A stretch of 64,000 nt of DNA, taken from Taudactylus pleione (Eukaryota > Chordata > Amphibia > Anura > Myobatrachidae). The translations under genes were made by a program, and so were the position numbers. Each line of letters begins with the position of its first letter. Position 1 is the stretch's first letter. The DNA lies in NCBI GenBank assembly GCA_031769625.1, contig JAUIMM010000688.1, positions 191,001 to 255,000 of the forward strand, read 5' to 3'. Shown here one piece after another: positions 31,100 through 42,680 of the stretch. Below the pieces are notes generated by a model. It was not told where the DNA came from. It worked only from the letters and a program-made list of their open reading frames with translations, and did not search any database.

Positions 31100-32360
31100 T
31101 ATGTCCAGTGAGGATTCTGTGTCTATGGGTGCACCTCTCCTGTTTTCCTGCTCTAGGTGTAGAGCAGGTGTGGGTGAGGGGATGGTACTTCAGGATGGTA
31201 TATGTACTACATGTTAGACCCTTCCTGGTACCTCTGTTGTACCCAGAACCTCACAGGAAACCCCATGGGCCTCCTTTGCACAAGCCTTGAATATCCTTGT
31301 GAATAGGTTAACAGCCCGCTTGTGTTTCCCCAGTTAGGGTTCACACGGCAGGCGGTTGTCCCTTCCCCCGTATTAGAGTGTCCGGGACAGATGGTGGTGG
31401 CGCAGTATCCCCCTCAGCAGGTTCTTCCTCCGGTGGAACATGTTTATGCGCATTCTGTGTCCGCTACGACACAGAATATTGCAGAGCAGGACCCAACACC
31501 TGCTAAAAGACCGCTACTGTCATTTCCATCTACACAACTAGATGATGACGGGTCGTCTGATGATGGCGAGTTTTTGGATTTGTTGGACACTGACTCTCCT
31601 CAGTTAGGGGCGGAGCTTAAGTCCAAAATATATATTCCAGGTCTCATATGGGTGGTCCATACGGCCATGGTGATTACTGACGACAACGTACCGGCAGCAC
31701 CTACACATGCTTATTTTAAGGACGTTAGGGGTGCTGCAGCAGTTTTTCCTCTATCTGGTCAGCTAGTGGATCACTTGTAGGAGGCGTGGAAATCTCCAGG
31801 TAAGAGGTATCAGCCTCCAAAAATATCTGGCACGTGCATACCCCTTCGCGGAGGATTATTTCACTAAATGGGAATCTCCCCCTCAGGTGGATTGTCATGT
31901 GATGCGCTTAGTAAAGAGTGCGACTCTACCTATGCCGTCAATGTCTTCTCTGACGGACGCTACAGACCGTAAGGTGGAACTATGCCATAAATTCATCTAT
32001 TAACTCGCTGGAGGAGCATCCAGGCCAGCTATGGCAGTCTGCTGGGTGGCTCAGGCTATGGAAAGATGGGCAGACGCATTGGAAGCATCATTTGCTTCGG
32101 AAGTTACCAGTGAACAGGTTGTGTTAGTGGGTAATCTCTAGGATTCTGCTACGTACATTAATGAAGCGGCCTTGGATCTTATTCTTCTGACTTCTAGGAT
32201 TTCCGCGGCGGCTGTGTCCGCTCTCCGCTCCTTATGGTTACATTCTTGGAGGGCGGATGCTGAATCCAAAAAGGGATTGGAAGGCTTACCTTATAATGGT
32301 CAGGTCCTGTTCGGGCCTGCTTTGGACACAATTGTGGACACACTGACGGCAGCCAAATAG
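31100..32360 (+). pseudogene. DIRS-B gag-like ORF, interrupted
   Basis: A candidate start at 31100 gives MSSEDSVSMGAP and a CSRC...CTTC zinc-ribbon-like pair before a stop at 31217. The next block (31322-31780) is acidic (DDDGSSDDGEFLDLLDTD) and stops at 31780. The conserved core follows at about 32025-32360 with AMERWADALEASFASE, a stop in place of one residue near 32142, then RISAAAVSALRSLWLHSWRA and LEGLPYNGQVLFGPALDTIV. It is homologous to the DIRS-A gag. It is presumed to be the structural protein of the element, and is broken by several stops. Confidence 0.7.
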
Positions 32361-32699
32361 GCATGTCTGCTTTCGGCCCTGACTCTGTCAGGGTCTAAGA
32401 ACCCGTCCTTTTGTCCCTATCGCCCACAGGGCAAATCTCAGGTGCAGTCCTTTCCGAGACCTTCTGGCCCCGAAAAGACCGCGAAGCCCAAGAAACAGGC
32501 TTGGAGTACAAGACGTCCGGCCGCCAAGCCAGACGACAAGCCTTCAGTCTGACGGGCTGGGCCTCCCCTTGGGGGACCCCAGGGGTGGGAGGCCGACTTC
32601 TGCAATATGCCAAGTGCTGGTTTCAGACAACCACAGACACTTGGGTAAGGGACGTGGTATCTCAGGGATATGCCCCCTCCTTCCGCAGACGGCCTCCTC

Positions 32700-33504
32700 C
32701 TCCTCAGTTCTCGGCAGCAGGCCTTCAGATCCAACGAAGGCTCTAGCGATCCAGGAGGTGGTGCACTCTATGCTCCATATGGGAGTCATAGTGCCTGTTC
32801 CGTTTCCCCTAAGGGGGACGGGATGTTACTCCAACCTCTTTCTGGTTCAAAAATCAAATGGATCATTCCAACCTATCCTCAACCTCAAGTCCCTGAACAA
32901 GTTTTTGAGGGTCTCTCGGTACTGAATGGAGACTCTGCTTTCTGTTGTTTTAGCTATGCAGCCTGGGGATTTTATGGTGTCCCTGGATATTCAGGATACT
33001 TACCTGCATATCCCCATTGCCAGGGCTCATCAGCGTTACCTCAGATTTGCGGTGTTGGACCACCATTACCAGTTTCAAGCTCTACCGTTTGGCCTTTCCA
33101 CGGCCCCTCGGGTGTTCACAAAGGTCATGGCGGCACACCTGCAGTTGCAGGGGGTTCACCTGTTACCTTATTTGGACGACCTTCTGTTGTTGGCAGGGTC
33201 GCCACAGGTCCTTTGCAACCATCTGCAACTGACAATATCAGTGTTGCAGGCTCACGGCTGGCTTCTGAATTGGAAGAAATCCTCTCTAATTCCTTCTCAG
33301 AGGATGGTCCATCTTGGAGCATTGTTGGACTCTCAGCAGCAGAGGATCTTCTTGACGGAAGAAAAGATAGCCCTGTTGCAATCCAGGATACGCAAAAGTC
33401 TAAAGAGTCGCTGAGTGTCTCTTCTCTCGGCAATGAGGTTACTGGGTTCCATGGTGTCAACGTTCGACATGGTGCAGTTTGCCCAGTTCCATTCCAGGCC
33501 TCTG
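32700..33504 (+). pseudogene. DIRS-B reverse transcriptase, split by gypsy LTR
   Basis: The frame at 32569-32925 has SNLFLVQKSNGSFQPILNLK, followed in another frame (32926-33414) by GDFMVSLDIQDTYLHIPIA, FQALPFGLSTAPRVFTKVMA and PYLDDLLLLAGSP, the RT palm with intact YLDD. A nonsense or frame change near 32925 and the gypsy insertion at 33505 separate it from RNase H. The RT would copy element RNA in the cell. It is otherwise the best preserved RT of the three DIRS copies here. Confidence 0.85.
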
Positions 33505-34275
33505 TGTGATGTTCTGGGTTGTTTGTGGACCCGGGGTGGTAGCAGGAGTGATCACAGAAGCAGATTTAAAAATAAAACTAGAATTTTTAATAAGTGCTTG
33601 AGTAGACAGATAATGGCAGTAAATAAAAGTCCAGGAATATATAATGTGCACAAGAGTTCTGTGGTGGGAGTAAAAGGGTTAATGTCCAAGTAGATACAAT
33701 TAAAGCTGTCCAGGTGTGCAGGTAGTGAAACTGAAAATAATCAAGCCAGGTTTGTAGTGAGCTGAAAATAAACAAGCCAGGTATACAAGTAGTGAACTGA
33801 AGCGCAGGATGTCAGCAGGCTCAGGCACTCAGGTATGGGCAAGGGTGATGGAGGAAGCGGGGTAGTCCAGTGGGAGCTAGGAGCTGACAGGCAGACAGCG
33901 AATTCACAGGAACAGGAAAGCACAGAGAACTCCCTCTCAGCTAGGCTGAGATACACGTTGCACTGGCAAAGAAGGAAGGCACTGACCCTTCCTAAATACC
34001 CCATGCCGTGCTGTTACTGGCCGGAGGGAACATGTGACTCACCAGGATTGGCCAGCCGCATCACATGGCCAGAAGGCAAGATGGCGGCGCCCATGCCAAA
34101 CGGAACGGAGATACCGCCAGGCCTCACCAGCGCAGAGTGACAACAGGGCCGCACAACAACGCGCGCAGCCAAAGCCCCCCGCCAGACTCCAGCTCCGCCA
34201 CCAGACAGCCCGCGCCACAACGACCTCACAGGTAACACCCGCCTAGCGCCATGCTGAAATACCCTGGCCGTGACA
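33505..34275 (-). mobile_element. Gypsy LTR copy a (solo-like)
   Basis: It runs from TGTGATGTTC to GGCCGTGACA on the plus strand, flanked on both sides by CTCTG (33500-33504, 34276-34280), an exact 5-bp target duplication. No gypsy internal sequence adjoins it. It is the counterpart of LTR c (40958-41720) and of truncated LTR b (36267-36719). It matches b at an 8-bp insertion near 33825 and c at the sites further right. Confidence 0.85.
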
Positions 34276-34280
34276 CTCTG

Positions 34281-35235
34281 CAGATGTTGATCCTCTCCAG
34301 ATGGGACGTAATTCCCCGTCAAATAAAGACACAGATGATTAGGCTCTCTCCGGAGGTGCGCCTGTCCCTGACCTGGTGGTTACAGAAGTCCCATCTCAGC
34401 AGGGGATGTCCGTTTTGGATTTCGGATTGGGTCCTTCTAACAACGGATGCCTGCCTTCTGGGTTGGGGCGCTGTGACGGGCCCACACGTCTTTCAGGGCC
34501 GGTGGATGTCAGAGGAATCACTCCTGCCGATCAATATATTGGAGCTTCGGGCAGTGTTCAGAGCGCTTCAACAAGCAAGACTTTTCCTGCAAGGGAAAGT
34601 CGTGCAGGTTCAGTCAGACAACGCCACCACGGTGGCTTACCTAAACCATCAAGGAGGAACTCGAAGCCAAGCAGCTCTAAGGGAGGTATCCCGCATTCTG
34701 ACTTGGGCGGAAGGCAATCTCCCAGCCATTTCGGCTGTGTTCATACAGGGAATGCTTAACTGGGATGTGGACTTCCTCAGCCGTCATGATGTACATCCGG
34801 GGGAATGGTCTCTTCACCAGGAGGTGTTTCAACTCCTGGTGGACAAGTGGGGCCTTCCCAAAATAGACCTAATGGCCTCCAGACACAACCGCAAGCTGTG
34901 GGCATACGGATCCCGAACAAGAGACGCAGGGGCTCTTCTGGTGGACGCTCTGTTGGTACGGTGGACTTTCCAGTTCGCGTACCTGTTTCCTTCAATCTCC
35001 CTTCTGCCTCGAGTACTTTGAAAGCTCAAACAGGAAGGAGGCAAGATCCTGCTGGTGGCTCCTGCGTGGCCCCGATGGAATTGGTACTCCGATCTTCAGT
35101 GTCTGTCCATCGACACTCCATTGCTGTTGCCTCAATGCCCAGACCTGTTGTCTCAAGGTCCTTGCTTCTACCCGGACCTAAGTCATCTGTCTTTGAAGGT
35201 GTGGCTCTTGAGACTTCCCTCTTGAGGTGTAAGGG
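34281..35235 (+). pseudogene. DIRS-B RNase H and methylase-like segment, copy 1
   Basis: The frame to 35021 has RNase H landmarks TTDACLLGWGA, INILELRAVFRALQQA, VQSDNATTVAYLNHQGG and DFLSRHDVH. It continues with LMASRHNRKLWAYGSRTRD and FQFAYLFPSISLLPRVL, then an in-frame TGA at 35019-35021, then KLKQEGGKILLVAPAWPRWN. By position and general pattern, the part after RNase H corresponds to the Dam-methylase-like region of DIRS polyproteins; that assignment is tentative. The same TGA is in copy 2, so it predates the duplication. Confidence 0.75.
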
Positions 35236-36181
35236 CTTCTCCAGATCTGTGGTGAATACCATGCTACAAGCTCGGAAACCTGCTTCGGCTAGAATTTACC
35301 ACAGAGTGTGGCATACTTATTTTGAGTGGTGTCGCCTTAGAGGCTATGATCCTCAGGGGCTTCGGATATCCAGAGTGCTGGCTTTCCTACAGGCGGGCTT
35401 GGATCTAGGTCTACGCCTCGCCTCACTGAAGGTGCATGTCTTCCCTGTCAGTTTGGTTTCAGCGTAAGATTTCTACGCTGCCTGATATCCGCACTTTTAT
35501 GCAGGGTGTCCTTCGTATCCAGCCTCCCTTTGTCCCTCCGGTGGCTCCTTGGGATTTGGCTGTGATTCTGAGGGCGCTCCACGGTCCTCCATTTGAACCT
35601 TTGGGTTCGGTGGATTTGAAATGGCTTACGACAAAGACAGTGTTCCTTCTGGCTATTGCTTCGGCCAGAAGAGTGTCGGATCTGGGGGCTCTATCCTGTC
35701 ACCCCCCTTTCTGATTTTTCATTCAGACCGGGCGATTCTTCGGACCCGCCCTGGTTTCCTTCCTAAGGTGGTGTCTAGTTTTCATATTAATGAGGAAATT
35801 GTGGTCCCGGCCTTTAATTCCTTGGATCTCTCGGCCGGTGAGGCCTCATTGGATGTGGTACGGGCACTGCAGATTTATGTGGACCGTACCACTTCTTTAC
35901 GAAAATCGGACTCTTTGTTTGTCCTGTATGGCTTTCAAAGGAGAGGTTGGCCTGCCAGTAAGCAGACTATGGTGCGGTGGATTCGCCTGGCGATCTCTGA
36001 GGCTTACGCTCAAGAGGGTCTTCCAGTGTCACCCTCTGTGAAGGCGCATTCTACGAGGTCTGTGGTTCCTTTGTGGGCAGCTCGCCGTGGCGCTTCGGCT
36101 GTTCAGCTTTGCAAGGTGGCCACGTGGTCCTCTCTCCATACTTTTGTCAGGCATTACCCCTTTGACACATTTGCTTCTTAG
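35236..36181 (+). pseudogene. DIRS-B tyrosine recombinase, copy 1
   Basis: Three overlapping frames cover the recombinase. The N-terminal core-binding part includes ARIYHRVWHTYFEWCRLRG (frame ending 35467). The middle part has LLAIASARRVSDLGALSC (the first catalytic Arg). The C-terminal frame ending at 36181 has VKAHSTRSVVPLWAA (His-x-x-Arg) and LHTFVRHYPFD, with the Tyr nucleophile. These enzymes integrate the circular DIRS DNA by strand exchange through a 3'-phosphotyrosine. Frame changes near 35460 and 35700 break it. Confidence 0.8.
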
Positions 36182-36266
36182 GATGCTTCCTTCAGGTGGC
36201 GGGTTCTCCTTTCTGCACAGGAGCATCCCCACACTTGAAGGATACTGCTTTGGGACATCCCCAATG

Positions 36267-36719
36267 GCAGGCTCAGGCACTCAGGTATGGGCAAGGGTGA
36301 TGGAGGAAGCGGGGTAGTCCAGTGGGAGCTAGGAGCTGACTGGCAGACAGCGAATTCACAGGAACAGGAAAGCACAGAGAACTCCCTCTCAGCTAGGCTG
36401 AGATACACGTTGCACTGGCAAAGAAGGAAGGCACTGACCCTTCCTAAATACCCCATGCCGTGCTGTTACTGGCCGGAGGGAACATGTGACTCACCAGGAT
36501 TGGCCAGCCGCATCACATGGCAAGATGGCGGCGCCCATGCCAAACAAAACGGAGACACCGCCAGGCCTCACCAGCGCAGAGTGACAACAGGGCCGCACAA
36601 CAACGCGCGCAGCCAAAGCCCCCCGCCAGGCACCAGCTCCGCCACCAGACAGCCCGCGCCACAACGACCTCACAGGTAACACCCGCCTAGCGCCATGCTG
36701 AAATACCCTGGCCGTGACA
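36267..36719 (-). mobile_element. Gypsy 3' LTR copy b, truncated
   Basis: It begins abruptly at GCAGGCTCAGG, 310 bp into the LTR, fused directly to DIRS-B sequence at 36266/36267, and ends GGCCGTGACA next to the gypsy interior. It differs from LTR c by about five substitutions and two 8-bp indels over 450 bp. On the minus strand a polypurine tract (AAAAGGGGGGGG, 36723-36734) immediately precedes it, as expected for a 3' LTR. Confidence 0.85.
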
Positions 36720-39700
36720 GTACCCCCCCCTTTTGGGGTGGCCTCAGGACACTTACCAGGCTTCTCCGGATGGGCAGAATGGAATCTCCTGATGAGCGTG
36801 GGAGCGTGGACATCATGAGCATCGGTCCAGCAACGTTCCTCTGGACCGTAACCTTTCCAGTCCAACAAATACTGAAGATGACCTCTGCGCAGACGAGAGT
36901 CCAAGATCTGGGCAACTTCAAACTCAACTCCTCTCTTCGTCTGGACTCGAGGAGAAGCAGGTAGAGCATTATGGAACTTATTCAGGACTAGGGGCTTTAA
37001 TAAGGAAACATGGAAGGAATTGGGAATTTTTAGGTATGGGGGTAACTGTAAACGGTAGGCCACTGGATTAATGACTTCTGTTATGGTGAAGGGACCGATG
37101 AAGCGGGGTGCGAATTTCATAGACGGAACTCTTAGACGAAGGTTCCGAGTAGACAACCAGACCTGGTTTCCTACTTGCATGCGTGGGACTATTCTCCGCT
37201 TCTTATCGGCCTGGGTCTTATAGCGAGAGGATGCCTTCAACAAATCAGACCGTACTTGAGTCCAGATGGCAGCAAAATTCCGCACCGTGTCCTCCACGGC
37301 CGGAACATCGAAAACAGGCAGGCTTCGGAATTTGGGAACACGAGGATGAAGGCCATATACAACCTGAAATGGCGTTTGGTTAGTTGACGAGTGGTAGGAA
37401 GCATTATGTGCAAACTCAGCCCACGGCAGCAAGGCAGCCCAATTGTCCTGGGAAGATGACACAAAAATTCTTAAGAAAGTCTCTAGATCTTGATTAACTC
37501 TCTCGGTGGAGCCGTTGCTTTGCGGATGGTAGGCCGTGGAAAAGTTTAACTTCACTTGAAGAACAGAACACAAAGCCCTCCAGAATTTTGCAGTAAACTG
37601 CACACCACGGTCAGAGACAATTTCAGCAGGAAGGCCATGTAGACGAATATGTGTTGGACAAACAACTGTGCCAGGTCAGGGGCAGAAGGTAACTTTTTCA
37701 ACGGTATATAGTGGACCATCTTAGAAAATCGGTCTATTACAACCCAGATAGTGTTGAAACTTGAGAGACTGGCAGGTCTGTGACGAAATCCATGGAGAGA
37801 TGCATCCATGGACGTGATGGGGTAGGTAATGGAAGCAATTCCCCAGCTGGAGCTTGTCGTGATGATTTATGCTGGGCACAGGAGGAGCAGGAAGAGATAA
37901 ACTCCATTACATCTGCCTTCATAGAAGGCCACCAATAGTGTCTTCTCAGGAACTCCAAGGTCTTCCGAGTGCCTGAGTGCCCTGCGAAGTGAGAGGAATG
38001 TGCCCAAGTGAGAAGCTGCTTCCTTAATTCCGGGGCCACAAATGATTTTCCCGAAGGAGGCTGAAGTTGTAATGCGGCGAAAACTCTTGATTCCAAGACA
38101 GGGGTATTGCTTTGATTTTCAGATTGATCATCACAGAGGAGAGATCTCGATAGGGCATCAGCCTTCTGATTAAGTGCTCCAGACCGGAAGGTCAGGGTGA
38201 ACTGAAACCTGGCAAAGAATATTGCCCAGCGGGCCAAACGAGGACTCACACATTGGAGGTTTTTGAGAAATAGGAGATTTCTATGGTCCGTAAATACAGT
38301 AAATGGAAACTTGGCGCCTTCTAGCAAATATCTCCATTCCTTCAACGCCAACTTTACAGCTAGTAGTTCTTGCTCACCTATGGCGTAGTTCCTTTCGGCA
38401 GGAGAGAATTTTTTAGAAAAGAACCCACACGGATGGACTCGGTTGTCCTCATAACGTTGAGACAAGACTGCTCCCACAGCTTCAGATGATGCGTCTACCT
38501 CCAACAAAAAAGGCCTGTCCAGATCGGGTTGTCGAAGAACTGGTGCTGAGATAAAGGCCTGTTTTAGAAGATGAAAGGCAGACTCTGCCTCAGGTGACCA
38601 TTGGGCAGGATTAGCACCTTTGCGGGTCAAGGCTGTAATGGGAGCCAGCAGTGTAGAAAATCCCTTAATGAAGCGTCTATAATAATTTGCGAAGCCCAAC
38701 AATCTCTGGATGGCCTTCAGTGTCTGAGGTCGGGTCCAATCCAGAATTGCCTGTACCTTCTTGGGGTCCATTTCTAAACTGGAGCCAGATATTACATAGC
38801 CGAGAAAAGGTACACTGGGCACTCCAAAGACGCATTTCTCCAGTTTGCAGTAAAGGTGGTTTTCTCTCAAACGGGTCAGAACTTCTTTAACATGTTCTTG
38901 ATGTTTAGCCACAGAGGGTGAAAAAATCAGTATGTCATCCAGATAGACAACAACAGAAACATATAACAGATCCCGGAAAATCTCATTAATGAAACTTTGA
39001 AAGACAGCAGGGGCGTTACACAATCCAAAAGGCATTACTAAATACTCGAAATGTCCATCTCTGGTATTAAAAGCGGTCTTCCATTCATCGCCAGCTCGGA
39101 TACGAATGAGGTTGTAAGCCCCTCTTAGATCTAATTTCGAAAAAATTACAGAGCCCTTGACCCTATCAAACAACTCAGTAATCAGGGGAAGAGGGTATCG
39201 ATTCTTTACGGTAATGTCATTAAGGCCTCGATAATCGATACATGGTCTTAGACCACCGTCCTTCTTGCCAACGAAGAAAAACCCAGCTCCGGCAGGTGAA
39301 GTAGAGGGGCGAATGAACCCCTTTGCCAGGTTGTCCCGGATGTATTCGGTCATGGCTTGAGTCTCAGGCATGGACAGCGGATAGGTACGACCGCGAGGTG
39401 GTATCTTATCATGTATCAATTCAATTGGACAGTCCCATTCCCTATGAGGGGGTAAGATATTTGCTTGTTGTTCAGAGAAAACGTCGGCGAACATCTGATA
39501 TTCCTTGGGAATGGCAGAAGAAACTAATGGAACTGTCTTTCTCACAGGTCGAATTTTTGGAAGACAGGATTTCTGACAGTCCATACCCCATGACAGAATC
39601 TGCATAGAACTCCAATCAATCCTGGGATTATGTTGACGTAACCAGGGTAGACCAAGAACAATTTCTTGAGAGGCCTCTGATATCACCAGGAATTTTAGGG

Positions 39701-39960
39701 ACTCAGAATGAAGTGCCCCAATTCGGACCAATACTGGTTGAGTCTCTTTGGTGACTATCCCGTTAGTTAGAGGGCGTCCGTCTATAGAGGTCAGAGAGAT
39801 GGCATGGTTGAGAGACAAACAAGGAATCTGAAATTTATCTATGAAACTAGACGTTATGAAATTTCCGGCTGCTCCCGAGTCGAGTAGAGCAGTAGCAAAG
39901 ACAGGTTTGGGTTTAAGATCCTAGGCTAGGGTAATCGTGAAATCTTTAATCTTTGGAGAC
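36491..39960 (-). pseudogene. pol: Gypsy pol, broken
   Basis: Minus strand, -1 frame relative to gag. The protease motif LLDSGAAGNFI lies just after an in-frame amber codon (plus 39921-39923). RT has FFVGKKDGGLRPCIDYRGLN and VVYLDDILIFS (near 38940). RNase H has FLLEVDASSEAVGAVLSQR. Integrase has the H..H/C..C region ending [19 protein letters not shown], and, after two frame changes between about 37770 and 37600, the Glu of GSTERVNQDLE. A chromodomain (VAQILDSRLRRGHLQYLLDW) lies at about 36880-36770. The final frame runs through the polypurine tract into the LTR. As written it cannot make a full polyprotein. Confidence 0.85.
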
Positions 39961-40957
39961 GGGTTCATAACTCCTAACTTGATGTCTCCAGGGTCAGTTA
40001 GGATTTGGCATTTCCCGGTTTACGGGGGCAGGAGATCAGCAGGTGACCGGACTCTCCGCAGTACAGACAGAGGTTCTTTTGCATTCTTCTCTGACGTTCT
40101 TCTTTAGAGAGGTGTGTATGATTCACCTGCATAGGCTCCTCTTCAGTAGGGGAAGGAATGGGACGGGTAGAAATGGAGGGGGTAAATGGCCTTTGCCGGT
40201 CAGTTCTGTTTTTTTCAGCCTGACGTTCCCTGAAGCGTAGGTCAACTTTGATACACAACGAAATCATGTCGTTCAGATTAGTAGGAAGCTCTCGAGTGAC
40301 TAGATCATCCTTTAGTCGGTCTGACAACCCATGCCAGAAGGTCGAGGTGAGGGCTTCCTCATTCCATTTGAGCTCTGATGCTAAAATTTGAAATTGCACG
40401 GCATATTGACTGACAGGACGGACCCCTTGTCTCAGTGTCATGATGTTTGATGATGCTGATACAGTACGCCCAGGTTCATCGAAAATCCTCCTGAAGGATG
40501 ACACAAAGCCTGCGTAATTATCCAGCAGCGGATCTGAGCGCTCCCAGAGTGGGGAAGCCCATTCCAAGGCCTGGCCGGATAACAGAGAGACTATATAAGC
40601 CACTTTAGTTCTTGCAGTTAGAAAGTTGTCAGGCTGCAGGGTAAAATGTATGTCACACTGATTTAGGAATCCTCGGCAGAGTTTAGGGTTGCCATCAAAT
40701 TTACTTGGTAAAGGAAGATGTAAGCGGGGAGATGATCTGCCTCCTGTATTCCCAGACGCTAAAGCGGATGTAGATGCTGGTACTCCAGGGGTAGAAAAGG
40801 AAGTTTGCAAACTATCCTGTCGCTTGGACATCTCTTGCAGAAATTGAGCCATCTGATGCTGCATGTTTTCCAGATTTTCTAAACGACCAGAAATGCACCT
40901 GAACAAATCCACTCCTGACTCCTGATCCGTGGCCGGCTCCATGGGGCCAGTGCAAAC
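36720..40957 (-). mobile_element. Chromodomain Ty3/gypsy element, internal region
   Basis: The minus-strand order is LTR c, gag, protease, RT, RNase H, integrase, chromodomain, polypurine tract, LTR b. The gag resembles the Sushi/RTL (PEG10-related) clade, and pol ends with a chromodomain, so it is a chromovirus-type element. The primer binding site could not be assigned: only 15 bp separate LTR c from the gag ATG. It has an amber codon and two frame changes in pol and is inactive. Confidence 0.85.
39998..40942 (-). CDS. gag: Gypsy gag protein
   Basis: This 314-residue frame starts at ATG 40942, 15 bp after the LTR. It has a coiled-coil-like N-terminus (LENLENMQHQMAQFLQEM), a capsid region with FDGNPKLCRGFLNQCDIHF and AYIVSLLSGQALEWASPLW, a basic linker, and a C-terminal zinc knuckle CLYCGESGHLLISC (C-x2-C-x4-H-x4-C). 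The capsid motifs match Sushi-type gag, the ancestor of RTL/PEG10 genes. The frame appears complete. Just before its stop is GGGAAAT on the minus strand (40010-40016), a -1 slippery site that would lead into pol. Confidence 0.85.
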   Translation of the reverse strand: MEPATDQESGVDLFRCISGRLENLENMQHQMAQFLQEMSKRQDSLQTSFSTPGVPASTSALASGNTGGRSSPRLHLPLPSKFDGNPKLCRGFLNQCDIHFTLQPDNFLTARTKVAYIVSLLSGQALEWASPLWERSDPLLDNYAGFVSSFRRIFDEPGRTVSASSNIMTLRQGVRPVSQYAVQFQILASELKWNEEALTSTFWHGLSDRLKDDLVTRELPTNLNDMISLCIKVDLRFRERQAEKNRTDRQRPFTPSISTRPIPSPTEEEPMQVNHTHLSKEERQRRMQKNLCLYCGESGHLLISCPRKPGNAKS

Positions 40958-41720
40958 TGTGATGTTCTGGGTTGTTTATGGACCTGGGGTGGTAGCAGGA
41001 GTGATCACAGAAGCAGATTTAAAAATAAAACTAGAATTTTTAATAAGTGCTTGAGTAGACAGATAATGGCAGTAAATAAAAGTCCAGGAATATATAATGT
41101 GCACAAGAGTTCTGTGGTGGGAGTAAAAGGGTTAATGTCCAAGTAGATACAATTAAAGCTGTCCAGGTGTGCAGGTAGTGAAACTGAAAATAATCAAGCC
41201 AGGTTTGTAGTGAGCTGAAAATAAACAAGCCAGGTATACAAGTAGTGAACTGAAGCGCAGGATGTCAGCAGGCTCAGGTATGGGCAAGGGTGATGGAGGA
41301 AGCGGGGTAGTCCAGTGGGAGCTAGGAGCTGACAGGCAGACAGCGAATTCACAGGAACAGGAAAGCACAGAGAACTCCCTCTCAGCTAGGCTGAGATACA
41401 CGTTGCACTGGCAAAGAAGGAAGGCACTGACCCTTCCTAAATACCCCATGCCGTGCTGTTACTGGCCGGAGGGAACATGTGACTCACCAGGATTGGCCAG
41501 CCGCATCACATGGCCAGAAGGCAAGATGGCGGCGCCCATGCCAAACGGAACGGAGATACCGCCAGGCCTCACCAGCGCAGAGTGACAACAGGGCCGCACA
41601 ACAACGCGCGCAGCCAAAGCCCCCCGCCAGACACCAGCTCCGCCACCAGACAGCCCGCGCCACAACGACCTCACAGGTAACACCCGCCTAGCGCCATGCT
41701 GAAATACCCTGGCCGTGACA
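40958..41720 (-). mobile_element. Gypsy 5' LTR copy c
   Basis: A complete 763-bp LTR from TGTGATGTTC to GGCCGTGACA (plus strand), followed by CTCTG (41721-41725), the right target duplication in DIRS-B. It lacks the 8-bp CACTCAGG insertion found in copies a and b. Confidence 0.9.
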
Positions 41721-41725
41721 CTCTG

Positions 41726-42680
41726 CAGATGTTGATCCTCTCCAGATGGGACGTAATTCCCCGTCGAATAAAGACACAGATGATTAGGCTCTCTCCGGAG
41801 GTGCGCCTGTCCCTGACCTGGTGGTTACAGAAGTCCCATCTCAGCAGGGGATGTCCGTTTTGGATTTCGGATTGGGTCCTTCTAACAACGGATGCCTGCC
41901 TTCTGGGTTGGGGCGCTGTGACGGGCCCACACGTCTTTCAGGGCCGGTGGATGTCAGAGGAATCACTCCTGCCGATCAATATATTGGAGCTTCGGGCAGT
42001 GTTCAGAGCGCTTCAACAAGCAAGACTTTTCCTGCAAGGGAAAGTCGTGCAGGTTCAGTCAGACAACGCCACCACGGTGGCTTACCTAAACCATCAAGGA
42101 GGAACTCGAAGCCAAGCAGCTCTAAGGGAGGTATCCCGCATTCTGATTTGGGCGGAAGGCAATCTCCCAGCCATTTCGGCTGTGTTCATACAGGGAATGC
42201 TTAACTGGGATGTGGACTTCCTCAGCCGTCATGATGTACATCCGGGGGAATGGTCTCTTCACCAGGAGGTGTTTCAACTCCTGGTGGACAAGTGGGGCCT
42301 TCCCAAAATAGACCTAATGGCCTCCAGACACAACCGCAAGCTGTGGGCATACGGATCCCGAACAAGAGACGCAGGGGCTCTTCTGGTGGACGCTCTGTTG
42401 GTACGGTGGACTTTCCAGTTCGCGTACCTGTTTCCTTCGATCTCCCTTCTGCCTCGAGTACTTTGAAAGCTCAAACAGGAAGGAGGCAAGATCCTGCTGG
42501 TGGCTCCTGCGTGGCCCCGATGGAATTGGTACTCCGATCTTCAGTGTCTGTCCATCGACACTCCATTGCTGTTGCCTCAATGCCCAGACCTGTTGTCTCA
42601 AGGTCCTTGCTTCTACCCGGACCTAAGTCATCTGTCTTTGAAGGTGTGGCTCTTGAGACTTCCCTCTTGAGGTGTAAGGG
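41726..42680 (+). pseudogene. DIRS-B RNase H/methylase-like segment, copy 2
   Basis: Near-identical to 34281-35235. Differences include RRIKT for RQIKT and RILIWAEG for RILTWAEG. The same in-frame TGA is present (42464-42466). It continues the DIRS sequence after the gypsy element. Confidence 0.8.

Noticed and set aside
36178..36456. LTR-derived frames (MGYLGRVSAFLLCQCNVYLS and similar) repeated at three places
   Set aside because: They are identical because they lie in copies of the gypsy LTR. They show no family match and are interrupted outside the LTR.
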